From: Butyrivibrio sp.
GTDB lineage: Bacteria; Bacillota_A; Clostridia; Lachnospirales; Lachnospiraceae
DNA length: 9,090 bases
Direction: 5' to 3'
NCBI GenBank assembly: GCA_024690635.1
Contig: JAILOW010000189.1
Location: 1-9,090, forward strand
In this document: one piece after another, positions 1-6,476 of the stretch
Position numbering within the stretch: position 1 is the stretch's first letter
How the letters are laid out: the number at the start of each line of letters is the position of its first letter
Notes under the pieces: model-generated
What the model was told of the DNA's origin: nothing
Databases searched by the model: none
What the model saw: the letters and a program-made list of their open reading frames with translations, nothing else
Translations under genes and position numbers: made by a program

Positions 1-65
1 AATTCCAGATTATTGAGGAACTTGATACTATCTATGAATCAGATGATATCACAATCAGTTATTGA
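1..65 (+). CDS. 3' end of an unidentified gene (partial)
   Basis: The third frame from the window edge reads FQIIEELDTIYESDDITISY and then stops at 63-65. It is the most protein-like of the three frames: acidic with alternating hydrophobics, as expected of a cytoplasmic C-terminus. A strong rightward terminator begins 20 bases after the stop, which supports a gene ending here on the + strand. Another frame stays open to 75 but looks less natural. The gene body lies outside the window, so neither the family nor the function can be given. Confidence 0.5.
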   Translation, partial: FQIIEELDTIYESDDITISY

Positions 66-84
66 TAAACCATGAGTGAGATGC

Positions 85-117
85 GGGGAGAGGCTTTATG
101 CCTCTCCTCATCTTTTT
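85..117 (+). terminator. Rho-independent terminator of the leftmost gene
   Basis: A ten-pair GC-rich stem (GGGGAGAGGC with GCCTCTCCTC, one G-T pair) closes a TTTAT loop at 95-99 and is followed by a T run at 113-117. It sits directly after the partial gene on the same strand. Confidence 0.88.
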
Positions 118-124
118 GCACAAC

Positions 125-153
125 AAAAAACTCAAGATACTAAGTATCTTGAG
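125..153 (-). terminator. Leftward hairpin terminator
   Basis: A perfect ten-pair stem (CTCAAGATAC with GTATCTTGAG) has a three-base loop. Read leftward it is followed by six T residues (A run at 125-130), the form of a Rho-independent terminator on the - strand. The stem is AT-rich, so it is weaker than the neighbouring rightward one. It may stop read-through from the tRNA side or end a leftward transcript of the 154-546 stretch, in which no gene is recognised. Confidence 0.6.
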
Positions 154-546
154 CTTCAGGGTTGGGCTGTTATAAACAGTCAGTACCTCGTAGCGGAATC
201 GAACGAAGATCAATGTTGATAGAAACCGCATGAAATCTCAACTTTGTGATTTAAAATGAGGTTTACCACAGGTTACCTCAATCAAATCTTAAGAAAGGAA
301 AATTGAAGAGCATCTATTATTCAAGGAGTGCCTTTGTCATAGGCACTCTTTGAATTTGGTAAAAACGCATAAATAGATTTGAATTTCACATTTTGCCTCT
401 TGCATATGAAGGCTTCAAGCTATGTTTTTGCCATAATAGCCCCTTTCTTGTAGCCATATTTGTAGACACATTTATTAGTAAATTTTAGTGTTTTTGAATG
501 ATTTTTAGTTGCTTTTGAGATTATGTTTTCAGACTTGAAAACAAAG
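154..546. other. Gene-free AT-rich intergenic stretch
   Basis: No confident gene is seen. The stretch holds a strong hairpin at 319-355, a second small inverted repeat (GTTTTCA, four-base loop, TGAAAAC) at 525-542, and a loose inverted repeat around 257-280. On the - strand one frame is open from 581 down to 321 except for a single TAG at 420-422. It has no ATG start and overlaps the tRNA terminator at its beginning. Its protein-like stretches (for example KCVYKYGYKKGAIMAKT, then VKFKSIYAFLPNSKSAYDKG) may be a remnant of a lost gene or a dispersed intergenic repeat. Neither can be confirmed here. Confidence 0.4.
319..355. repeat. Strong intergenic hairpin
   Basis: Arms at 319-333 and 341-355 pair over 15 positions with a single G-T pair in the middle, around the loop ttgtcat. 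Only short T runs follow on either strand, so it is not a textbook terminator. It could be a weak terminator, the end structure of a small RNA, or part of a dispersed repeat. Confidence 0.6.
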
Positions 547-575
547 AAAAAAGCCTGAAAACAAGTGGTTTTCAG
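547..575 (-). terminator. Terminator of the tRNA-Trp transcript
   Basis: Read leftward, CTGAAAAC, a five-base loop and GTTTTCAG form an eight-pair stem at 555-575. It is followed by GC and then six T residues (A run at 547-552). It lies 16 bases beyond the tRNA 3' end on the same strand. Confidence 0.75.
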
Positions 576-591
576 ACCTTCTTACAATGAG

Positions 592-663
592 CAGGGGAAG
601 CAGGATTCGAACCCGCATGAACGGTTTTGGAGACCGCAATACTAGCCATTGTATGATTCCCCT
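592..663 (-). tRNA. tRNA-Trp (anticodon CCA)
   Basis: This is the tryptophan tRNA that decodes UGG. On the - strand the cloverleaf is complete. The acceptor stem is AGGGGAA with TTCCCCT, and the D stem is ATAC with GTAT around a GG-containing loop. The anticodon stem GCGGT with ACCGT closes the loop CTCCAAA, with the CCA anticodon at 628-630. The T arm GCGGG-TTCGAAT-CCTGC carries the invariant TTCGA. The total is 72 bases including the discriminator G, which is usual for bacterial tRNA-Trp. The 3' CCA is not encoded (GCT follows), so it must be added by the CCA-adding enzyme. The gene stands alone with its own promoter and terminator. Confidence 0.96.
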
Positions 664-713
664 ATATATGTGAAGGTGCAGCGTTTATCGCGCTTTTCGC
701 ACCGACGAAGAAT

Positions 714-742
714 ATATTAGCATAGCCGGAAGCAAAAGTAAA
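714..742 (-). promoter_or_regulatory. Probable promoter of tRNA-Trp
   Basis: Read leftward, TTTACT (737-742), a 17-base spacer and TAATAT (714-719) form a plausible sigma-A promoter. The predicted start is roughly 44 bases upstream of the mature tRNA 5' end. The -10 box matches only four of six consensus positions. Confidence 0.55.
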
Positions 743-806
743 GTACTTATTTTATGGAATGAGATGCCCTTTCGAGTATTTCTTCGTCTCATCAGAAATT
801 TAACGC

Positions 807-835
807 TTTACTGTGAAAAAAGATATATGTATAAT
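807..835 (+). promoter_or_regulatory. Promoter of the NhaC-family antiporter gene
   Basis: TTTACT (807-812), a 17-base spacer and a perfect TATAAT (830-835) lie about 33 bases before the start codon, giving a leader of roughly 27 bases. An inverted repeat ATGAGA (759-764) with TCTCAT (787-792) sits 14 bases upstream of the -35 box and could be an operator, but it is short. Confidence 0.8.
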
Positions 836-868
836 TCTTTTTAAAAAGTATGTTTAGGAGGATAATAC

Positions 869-2425
869 ATGTTCGTTGATACGTTTTGGTCCCTTCTGCC
901 GGCGATCATCGCCATTGCACTGGCCCTCATCACAAAAGAGGTTTACTCATCTCTATTCATCGGAATCGTCTTCGGAGGACTTCTTTTCTCAGGGTTTAAT
1001 CCCACAGGCACAATCAAGCACGTTTTCGTTGACGGTATGATCAAACAGCTGTCCGATTCCTGGAACGTGGGTATCCTGATCTTCCTTGTAATCCTTGGAA
1101 GCATGGTAATGCTCATGAACAGAGCCGGCGGATCCGCAGCTTTCGGAAAATGGGCTGTAAGCCATGTTAAAACCAAGGTTGGCGCGCAGCTTGCCACAAT
1201 CCTTCTTGGTGTTCTGATCTTTATTGATGACTATTTCAACTGCCTGACTGTAGGCTCAGTTATGAAGCCTCTCACAGACAAGCACAAGATTTCAAGAGAA
1301 AAGCTCTCTTATCTCATTGACGCAACAGCAGCTCCTGTCTGCATCATTGCTCCCATCTCTTCATGGGCTGCGGCAGTTACGGGATTTGTTGACGGTGCCA
1401 ACGGCCTTACTCTTTTCGTAAGGGCCATTCCTTACAACTTTTACGCGCTTCTCACCATCGCCATGATGCTGACTCTTACCTTTGCCGATTTCGACTTTGG
1501 TCCCATGAAGCTGGCTGAGCTCAATGCAAAAGTAAACGGTGATTCCGACAGCGCAGATAACAGCTATCTGACAAAGACAAGCCCCACAGGTGCAGGCGAT
1601 CAGCCTCATCCTCCTGTTTCTCAAAAGGGTAAGGTTATCCACCTGGTTCTTCCTATCGTTACACTTATCCTCTGCTGCATCATAGGTATGATCTACACCG
1701 GCGGATTCTTTGAAGGAGCAAGCTTTGTTCAGGCATTCTCAGATTCAGATGCTTCCGTTGGTCTTGTATACGGTTCAGTTGTGGCACTTATACTTACTAT
1801 CATCTTCTATCTTGCAACAAAAGTAATGAGCTTCAACGACTGCATGAATGCTATTCCCGAGGGCTTCAAGAGCATGGTTCCCGCCATCCTCATCCTGACC
1901 TTCGCATGGACACTTAAGTCCATGACAGATTCCCTTGGCGCTGCAAATTATGTTGCGGGACTTGTTTCCAACATCGCAGACAATCATGCTCTTATGAGCT
2001 TTTTACCTGCATTTGTATTTGTAGTTGGTGCATTCCTTGCATTTGCTACAGGAACTTCATGGGGAACCTTCGGAATCCTCATTCCTATCGTTGTTAATGT
2101 ATTCGGTTCAGATATGAACAACGAGCTTATGATCATCGCTATCTCAGCCTGCATGGCAGGAGCTGTTTGCGGCGACCACTGCTCACCCATCTCCGATACT
2201 ACCATCATGGCAAGTGCCGGAGCACAGTGTAAACACATCAACCACGTATCAACTCAGCTTCCTTACGCACTTACAGCCGCTGCTGTATCCATGGTTGCAT
2301 ACATCATTTCAGGCTTTATCAGAAACTGGCTTGTTTGCCTTCCTCTTGGAATCGTGCTGATGGTAGCTACTATCCTTGTTATAAAGAAAACCGGAATCGG
2401 TCAGGTTGCAAAAGCAAAGCTGTGA
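869..2425 (+). CDS. NhaC-family Na+/H+ antiporter
   Basis: This is a cytoplasmic-membrane secondary transporter of the NhaC family (Pfam Na_H_antiporter). The family exchanges cytoplasmic Na+ for external H+, and some members exchange organic acids instead, so the substrate is inferred. The 518-residue protein has about eleven to twelve hydrophobic segments with a hydrophilic loop near residues 215-255. Family signatures are visible: IDDYFNCLTVGSVMKP with TDKH at 119-139, DATAAPVCIIAPISSW at 151-166, ATGTSWGTFG at 393-402 and GDHCSPISDTT at 435-445. The buried acidic and His residues in these motifs are the likely ion-binding positions. The ATG is preceded by AGGAGG at 856-861 with a seven-base gap, so the start is firm. 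It has its own promoter and ends just before a strong terminator, so it is monocistronic. It converges on the sugar operon and appears unrelated to it. Confidence 0.9.
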   Translation: MFVDTFWSLLPAIIAIALALITKEVYSSLFIGIVFGGLLFSGFNPTGTIKHVFVDGMIKQLSDSWNVGILIFLVILGSMVMLMNRAGGSAAFGKWAVSHVKTKVGAQLATILLGVLIFIDDYFNCLTVGSVMKPLTDKHKISREKLSYLIDATAAPVCIIAPISSWAAAVTGFVDGANGLTLFVRAIPYNFYALLTIAMMLTLTFADFDFGPMKLAELNAKVNGDSDSADNSYLTKTSPTGAGDQPHPPVSQKGKVIHLVLPIVTLILCCIIGMIYTGGFFEGASFVQAFSDSDASVGLVYGSVVALILTIIFYLATKVMSFNDCMNAIPEGFKSMVPAILILTFAWTLKSMTDSLGAANYVAGLVSNIADNHALMSFLPAFVFVVGAFLAFATGTSWGTFGILIPIVVNVFGSDMNNELMIIAISACMAGAVCGDHCSPISDTTIMASAGAQCKHINHVSTQLPYALTAAAVSMVAYIISGFIRNWLVCLPLGIVLMVATILVIKKTGIGQVAKAKL

Positions 2426-2456
2426 TCCGATAACTCCCGACAAAGTCAACACAAAC

Positions 2457-2499
2457 AAAGGGTGCGCCTCTATGCGAGGTCGCACCCTTTTGTTGTTTT
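2457..2499. terminator. Bidirectional terminator between convergent units
   Basis: AAAGGGTGCG (2457-2466) pairs perfectly with CGCACCCTTT (2481-2490), with an inner CCTC-GAGG stem in the loop. T-rich sequence follows on the + strand (2488-2499). Read leftward the hairpin is followed by TTTGTTTGTGTT. It ends the antiporter transcript 31 bases after its stop. It is also the only good candidate terminator for the leftward sugar operon, which would give that operon a 3' untranslated tail of about 390 bases. Confidence 0.85.
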
Positions 2500-2741
2500 A
2501 CTTCTTTTTTAACAAGTTTTTCTCCGCGTACAGTAATTTCAACATCCCCTGGCTATGAAATTACTTCTTTCCAACAAGTTTTTCTCCGCGTACAGTAATT
2601 TCGACACCCCTTGGCTATGAAATTACTTCTTTCCAACTAATTTTTCTCCACATACAGTAATTTCAACATCCCCTGGCGCCAAAATTACTTCCTACAGGCG
2701 CTTTTTTACACACGTACAGTAATTTCGCCACACCACATACA
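2500..2741. repeat. Four tandem copies of a 62-base unit
   Basis: The core TACAGTAATTTC recurs at 2529, 2591, 2653 and 2715, exactly 62 bases apart. Copies 1 and 2 are nearly identical, copy 3 is moderately diverged, and copy 4 keeps little beyond the core. Copies 1 and 2 each hold a perfect nine-pair inverted repeat, AGTAATTTC with GAAATTACT, around a 16-base loop (2532-2565 and 2594-2627). Copy 3 keeps eight pairs (2656-2689). The array lies between the ends of two convergent genes, in the likely 3' tail of the leftward operon. The - strand of copy 3 reads as a protein C-terminus (LAPGDVEITVCGEKLVGKK, then stop); the same frame in copies 1 and 2 is broken by TAG. On the + strand a 21-codon frame starting MKLLLSNKFFSAYSNF runs through part of copies 1 and 2. 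No function is recognised. Confidence 0.85.
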
Positions 2742-2845
2742 CGCGACCAAACCAACTTCCCAGCCACGCACGCGGGCAAGCCACCTCCATCGTCGCCCAG
2801 GCACACATCCGGGCCGTATCTTACTCCCGCGCTCATGGGCACGAC
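2742..2845. other. C-rich gene-free segment after the GH2 gene
   Basis: On the + strand this segment is rich in C and poor in T, unlike the AT-rich repeats beside it. Two - strand frames are open across it, one from an ATG at 2836, but no ribosome site precedes that ATG and no family is recognised. No hairpin with a T run was seen. It appears to be a 3' flank of the GH2 gene, possibly decayed coding sequence. Confidence 0.35.
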
Positions 2846-4630
2846 TTAAAATCCCCAGTTACCGCCTTCGGTATTGATCTTCCTGATCTTTTCGGGATCA
2901 ACCTTGAACTCTCTGTCGTAGGTCATAAGGCCGTTTATTTCCTGCTCCACATCCGTAAGCTGCGTATATACAAATCCCTGGACGTAGTCCGACTTAAGAA
3001 GCGGCTCAACCACATTTCGATATCTTTCAAGGAAGTCTTCCTCGTTCTCTGCCGCGGTATAGCCCCAGCCTTCGGTTCCGTCCTTGCAAAAAGATATTCC
3101 GCCAAACTCCGTGACCATAATAGGCTCGCCGTGGTACTCATAGCCCTTGGCAAAAAGAGCATGGCCACCAGGGAAGGAATTAAGTATCCTCTCAAGGCTC
3201 TCGTAGCGTCTTTCAAGCTCCTGTCTGCTTCCGCTGTAATCGTGGATGGAAACGATATCCGACTTGGTATGTGTCCATCCGTCATTGGAAATAACAAGTC
3301 TCGTCCTGTCAATTGACTTGATCAGGTAGTAAAGAGCCAGCGAATGAGCCTGCTCATCCTCTCTGTCCAGGATCTCATGAACGCCCCAGGACTCATTAAG
3401 AGGAACCCAGGCAACGATACAGGGATGATTGTAATCACGCCTTAATATCTCAAGCCACTCAGTAGTGTGCCTCTCAACCGCAACCTCGGAATATTCATAG
3501 GAACTTGGTCCTTCTCCCCAGACCAAAAGTCCCAGCTTGTCAGCCCAGTACAGGTATCTTGGATCCTCCACCTTCTGATGCTTGCGGACTCCGTTAAAGC
3601 CCATCATCTTCGCATACTCAATGTCCTTTTTAAGGTTCTCATCCGAAGGTGCTGTCAAAAGACCTTTTCTGAAATATCCCTGATCAAGAAGCATCTTCAT
3701 GCAGTATGGTCTGTTATTCAGAAGTATCCTGCCTCGGTGAACATTTATTTTTCTGAATGCAAAATACCCTGCGACTCTGTCTTCGCCGCATTCAACACCC
3801 GCCGGTCTTACAGTATATTCAACATCAAAAAGCACGGGATTTTCCGGGCTCCAGGTCCAGCTCTCCTGATGATGCCAGTCAAGGGTGATGGCAGAGTCAA
3901 GCCAGTACTTCACTTTCCCCTTGCCGTTCTTTATGAGAACCTCATCTGTCAGAAGCTCTTTTCCCAAAAGAGATATCGATATGTAGGCGCGCGCATTCTT
4001 GCCGCCCCCAAGATACATCTCGATCTCTATCATCCTCTCATCAAGATCAGGAGTAACCCTTACACTATCCAGATATACCAAAGGCACCTCTTCAATCCAC
4101 ACGCTCTGCCAGATTCCAACTGTTCTTGTATAGAAAATGCCCTGAGACTTTCTCTCCCAGAACTGCTTGCCTCTTGTTATCTGGAAATCAAAAGAATCAT
4201 CAAATGCCCTGACTGTGATGACATGCTCCTCAGAGCCTGCCACCGCATCGGTAACATCAATATCTATGGGAGTGTTGCCTCCCTCATGATGGCATACATG
4301 ATCAGAATCTATCCATACATCCGCCACATGATCTATCGCACCAAAGTGCAGTAAAAACCTGCTGTTTTCATGATCTCTTTTAAAAGAAACCTTCTTTTTG
4401 TACCATACAATATCGTGAAAATCCTGATCGTTGATCCCCGAAAGTTCACACAGATATGTGTAGGGTACAGTTATCTTTTTATCAAAAGTATCCTCTTTAT
4501 CCTCGTACCATTTCTCTGAAAGTCCCCTGTTGTCGTCATCGTAGGCAAAATCCCACTCGCCGTTCAGACACACAAAGGATTCTCTGACAAAATCGGGCCT
4601 CGGATATTCTGCTCTAGGCATTTTAGTCAT
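2846..4630 (-). CDS. Glycoside hydrolase family 2 exo-beta-glycosidase
   Basis: This enzyme removes a non-reducing-end sugar by a retaining mechanism. GH2 covers beta-galactosidases, beta-glucuronidases, beta-mannosidases and relatives, and the specificity cannot be read from the sequence. The 594 residues follow the GH2 order. The N-terminal sugar-binding-like domain (about 10-180) starts with RPDFVRESFVCLNGEWDF. An Ig-like domain follows (about 185-295), then a TIM barrel (about 300-590). The acid/base is Glu413 in VPLNESWG and the nucleophile is Glu508 in VTEFGG; both are intact. There is no signal peptide, so it acts in the cytoplasm on imported oligosaccharide. It lacks the extra C-terminal domains of LacZ-type enzymes. 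GAGGT lies nine bases before the ATG; an in-frame ATG three codons on is a less likely start. It is the last gene of the operon, 26 bases after the permease gene. Confidence 0.9.
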   Translation of the reverse strand: MTKMPRAEYPRPDFVRESFVCLNGEWDFAYDDDNRGLSEKWYEDKEDTFDKKITVPYTYLCELSGINDQDFHDIVWYKKKVSFKRDHENSRFLLHFGAIDHVADVWIDSDHVCHHEGGNTPIDIDVTDAVAGSEEHVITVRAFDDSFDFQITRGKQFWERKSQGIFYTRTVGIWQSVWIEEVPLVYLDSVRVTPDLDERMIEIEMYLGGGKNARAYISISLLGKELLTDEVLIKNGKGKVKYWLDSAITLDWHHQESWTWSPENPVLFDVEYTVRPAGVECGEDRVAGYFAFRKINVHRGRILLNNRPYCMKMLLDQGYFRKGLLTAPSDENLKKDIEYAKMMGFNGVRKHQKVEDPRYLYWADKLGLLVWGEGPSSYEYSEVAVERHTTEWLEILRRDYNHPCIVAWVPLNESWGVHEILDREDEQAHSLALYYLIKSIDRTRLVISNDGWTHTKSDIVSIHDYSGSRQELERRYESLERILNSFPGGHALFAKGYEYHGEPIMVTEFGGISFCKDGTEGWGYTAAENEEDFLERYRNVVEPLLKSDYVQGFVYTQLTDVEQEINGLMTYDREFKVDPEKIRKINTEGGNWGF

Positions 4631-4656
4631 AATAGTTTTACCTCGTAAGTTTATTC

Positions 4657-5499
4657 TCAGCCCTTAACAGCTGACTGCAGCTGCATTCCTTTTATAAAGT
4701 ATTTCTGTGCAAATAAGAACAATACAAATGTGGGAATGACCGATACGATACCGCCAGCCATGGCGTGGGAGGGATATACATCGTAGGTTCCCTTCAGGAT
4801 CTGCATACCGGGAGTGATGGTCATCTTGTCCACGTTACTGATAACAAGCGTGGGCCAGAGGAAATCATTCCATGAACCCGTAAACGCAAACATTCCAACC
4901 ACCGTCAGAACCGGCGCGCACAGTGGCAGCATGATTTTGTAATAGATCTGGAACCAGCTGGCTCCGTCGATCCTGGCCGCCTCATCCAGCTCTTTTGGAA
5001 TGCCCAGCATAAACTGCCTTATCAAAAAGATATTGAAGGCTCCGCCGGCTCCCGGCAGGATCAGTGCCCACTTGGTGTTTATCATATTGAGGGCTGCACA
5101 GATCTTGTAAAGCGGTATGAGATTGATGACCGACGGAAATACCATGGTGGCCATCAAAATACCGAACAAAACATTTCTTCCTTTGAATTGGAGCCTTGCA
5201 TAGGCAAAGGCCGATGTTGATGCTATGATCAGCACCAGAAGAGTTGACGCCGTTGAGGTTACCAGTGAATTAAAGAACCACTTCAAAATAGGCGTACTGT
5301 CGGATCTTGTGGAAAAGAGATCCGTATAGCTTTCAATTGTGGGATTCTCCGGAAGGAAAGAAAATCCCGACATCTTGATTTCTTTTTCAGATTTAAGCGA
5401 CGTCATCAATGACTGCGACAAAGGAGCAATCCAGATGACCGCAAATATAAGGCAGAATACAAATGCCAGTGTTTTTCCCAAGCCAATCTTTTTCTTCAT
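4657..5499 (-). CDS. Sugar ABC transporter permease, CUT1 type (MalG-like)
   Basis: This is the second membrane subunit of a carbohydrate importer. It forms the translocation path with the permease encoded just upstream. The 280 residues hold about six hydrophobic segments (near 10-30, 74-100, 108-132, 142-163, 194-216 and 248-270). The permease signature loop, which docks on the ATPase, is clear: ELDEAARIDGASWF followed by IYYKIMLPL (170-193). A short C-terminus ending GMQLQSAVKG is typical of MalG-like subunits. The ribosome site AGGAG (5505-5509) overlaps the TAG stop of the preceding permease and lies five bases before the ATG, so translation of the two is probably coupled and the subunits made in equal amounts. 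The sugar transported is not evident. Confidence 0.93.
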   Translation of the reverse strand: MKKKIGLGKTLAFVFCLIFAVIWIAPLSQSLMTSLKSEKEIKMSGFSFLPENPTIESYTDLFSTRSDSTPILKWFFNSLVTSTASTLLVLIIASTSAFAYARLQFKGRNVLFGILMATMVFPSVINLIPLYKICAALNMINTKWALILPGAGGAFNIFLIRQFMLGIPKELDEAARIDGASWFQIYYKIMLPLCAPVLTVVGMFAFTGSWNDFLWPTLVISNVDKMTITPGMQILKGTYDVYPSHAMAGGIVSVIPTFVLFLFAQKYFIKGMQLQSAVKG

Positions 5500-5507
5500 A
5501 AACGCTC

Positions 5508-6404
5508 CTACTCCTCATCTCCTACAAATCTGTACTGCAAAAGAGCTATCACGATCATCACCGCGCCAAGCATAAGCGCCATGGCTGATGCAAGTCCCGA
5601 GATGGATTTTCCTCCAAAGGAAGGAAATGCCAGATCTCTGATGACCATGAGCAAAACGTTGGTGGAGTTGTTGGGTCCGCCGCTTGTGAGCATAAGTGGC
5701 TGTCCGTAAATATTGAACTGTGCCACGGTTGTGAGTACCACCGTGTAGGCAAGCTGATTTCTGATGGAAGGAATGGTTATGGAAAAGAACTTTCTGACAG
5801 GTCCTGCTCCATCAACATCCGCCGCCTCAAGCACATCCTTGGATACGCCGTTTAATGCCGCAAGATAGATGACCATGTTGGTACCAATGGTCCACCACAC
5901 CGTCACAAGAACAATGGCGATCCAGGCATAGGGCTGGATTCCGATCCAGTTGATCTTGGTATGGAAAAAGTTGTTTATAAGTCCCAGATTTTTGTTGAAC
6001 ATGTAATACCAGATCAGTATCACTGTTGAAATGGACAGAACCGTAGGCATGTAAAACAAAGACTGGAAAAATCCGTGCCCCCAGGGCTTTTGGTTTATGG
6101 CTATAGCCATAAGAAGCGGAAGGACTATGCCTATAGGCACTGAAATGACAACGAATATCAGGGTATTGGTAAAGCCCGTTCTAAAGAATCTGTAATAGGT
6201 AGATTCTTTGTTAAGAAGGATCTCTTTGAAATTATCAAGTCCCACAAACTGTGGAAGCTGAGGGCTGAATATATCCCATTTGGTAAATGCCGCATAAACA
6301 CCCATTACTGCCGGGATTATAAAAAACAGGAGAAACAAAACAAGCTGCGGTGCAATAAACAGATATGCCACCCTGTCATTTTTCTTTTTAGGTCTTTCCT
6401 TCAT
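5508..6404 (-). CDS. Sugar ABC transporter permease, CUT1 type (MalF/UgpA-like)
   Basis: This is the first membrane subunit of the importer. The 298-residue protein starts with a basic tail (MKERPKKKNDR) and has six predicted membrane segments (near 14-38, 76-101, 112-136, 160-183, 215-238 and 264-290). A periplasmic-type loop follows the first, with FVGLDNFKEIL, a common motif of MalF/UgpA relatives. The ATPase-docking loop reads VLEAADVDGAGPVRKF, then SITIPSI (191-213). The ATG follows AGAGGAG by six bases. It lies 72 bases after the solute-binding gene, a gap largely filled by a hairpin, and eight bases before the next permease. No ATPase gene is present in this operon, so a shared MsmK/MsiK-type ATPase encoded elsewhere is the likely partner (inference). 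Confidence 0.93.
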   Translation of the reverse strand: MKERPKKKNDRVAYLFIAPQLVLFLLFFIIPAVMGVYAAFTKWDIFSPQLPQFVGLDNFKEILLNKESTYYRFFRTGFTNTLIFVVISVPIGIVLPLLMAIAINQKPWGHGFFQSLFYMPTVLSISTVILIWYYMFNKNLGLINNFFHTKINWIGIQPYAWIAIVLVTVWWTIGTNMVIYLAALNGVSKDVLEAADVDGAGPVRKFFSITIPSIRNQLAYTVVLTTVAQFNIYGQPLMLTSGGPNNSTNVLLMVIRDLAFPSFGGKSISGLASAMALMLGAVMIVIALLQYRFVGDEE

Positions 6405-6424
6405 GAAAAACTCCTCTTAAAGAT

Positions 6425-6450
6425 ATGGGCAAGGCAATCGCCCTGCCCAT
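6425..6450 (-). promoter_or_regulatory. Intercistronic hairpin between binding protein and permease genes
   Basis: In the leftward transcript AUGGGCAGGGC pairs with GCCUUGCCCAU over all 11 positions, one of them G-U, around GAUU. On the + strand that position would be an A-C mismatch, so the structure suits the operon RNA. Only three U residues follow, so it is not a full terminator. By analogy with other sugar-importer operons it probably protects the upstream mRNA or lowers downstream expression, giving more binding protein than permease. Confidence 0.7.
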
Positions 6451-6476
6451 GATCATCATTTTTTAACTTGCAAAGA

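Noticed and set aside
187..264. Possible degenerate tRNA on the - strand, with a GTTCGATTC-like T loop and ACCTC/GAGGT ends.
   Set aside because: The T stem, D arm and anticodon stem do not pair, so it is only a chance resemblance or too decayed to call.
592..663. tRNA gene as an integration site for a mobile element.
   Set aside because: No integrase, no repeated tRNA 3' segment and no phage-like genes were seen in the window.
664..868. Riboswitch or T-box ahead of the antiporter gene.
   Set aside because: The predicted leader is only about 27 bases, too short for a riboswitch, and no conserved T-box sequence is visible.
2556..2621. Short + strand frame MKLLLSNKFFSAYSNF in the repeats, whose stop overlaps the next copy's ATG.
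   Set aside because: No ribosome site, only one complete copy, and it lies after a strong terminator. It follows from the repeat sequence.
2500..2741. CRISPR array.
   Set aside because: The whole 62-base unit repeats, spacer positions included, and there are no cas genes. It is a plain tandem repeat.
3467..4354. Long open frame on the + strand inside the GH2 gene.
   Set aside because: It lies wholly antisense to a gene with intact GH2 motifs, has no ribosome site of note and shows no recognisable protein features.
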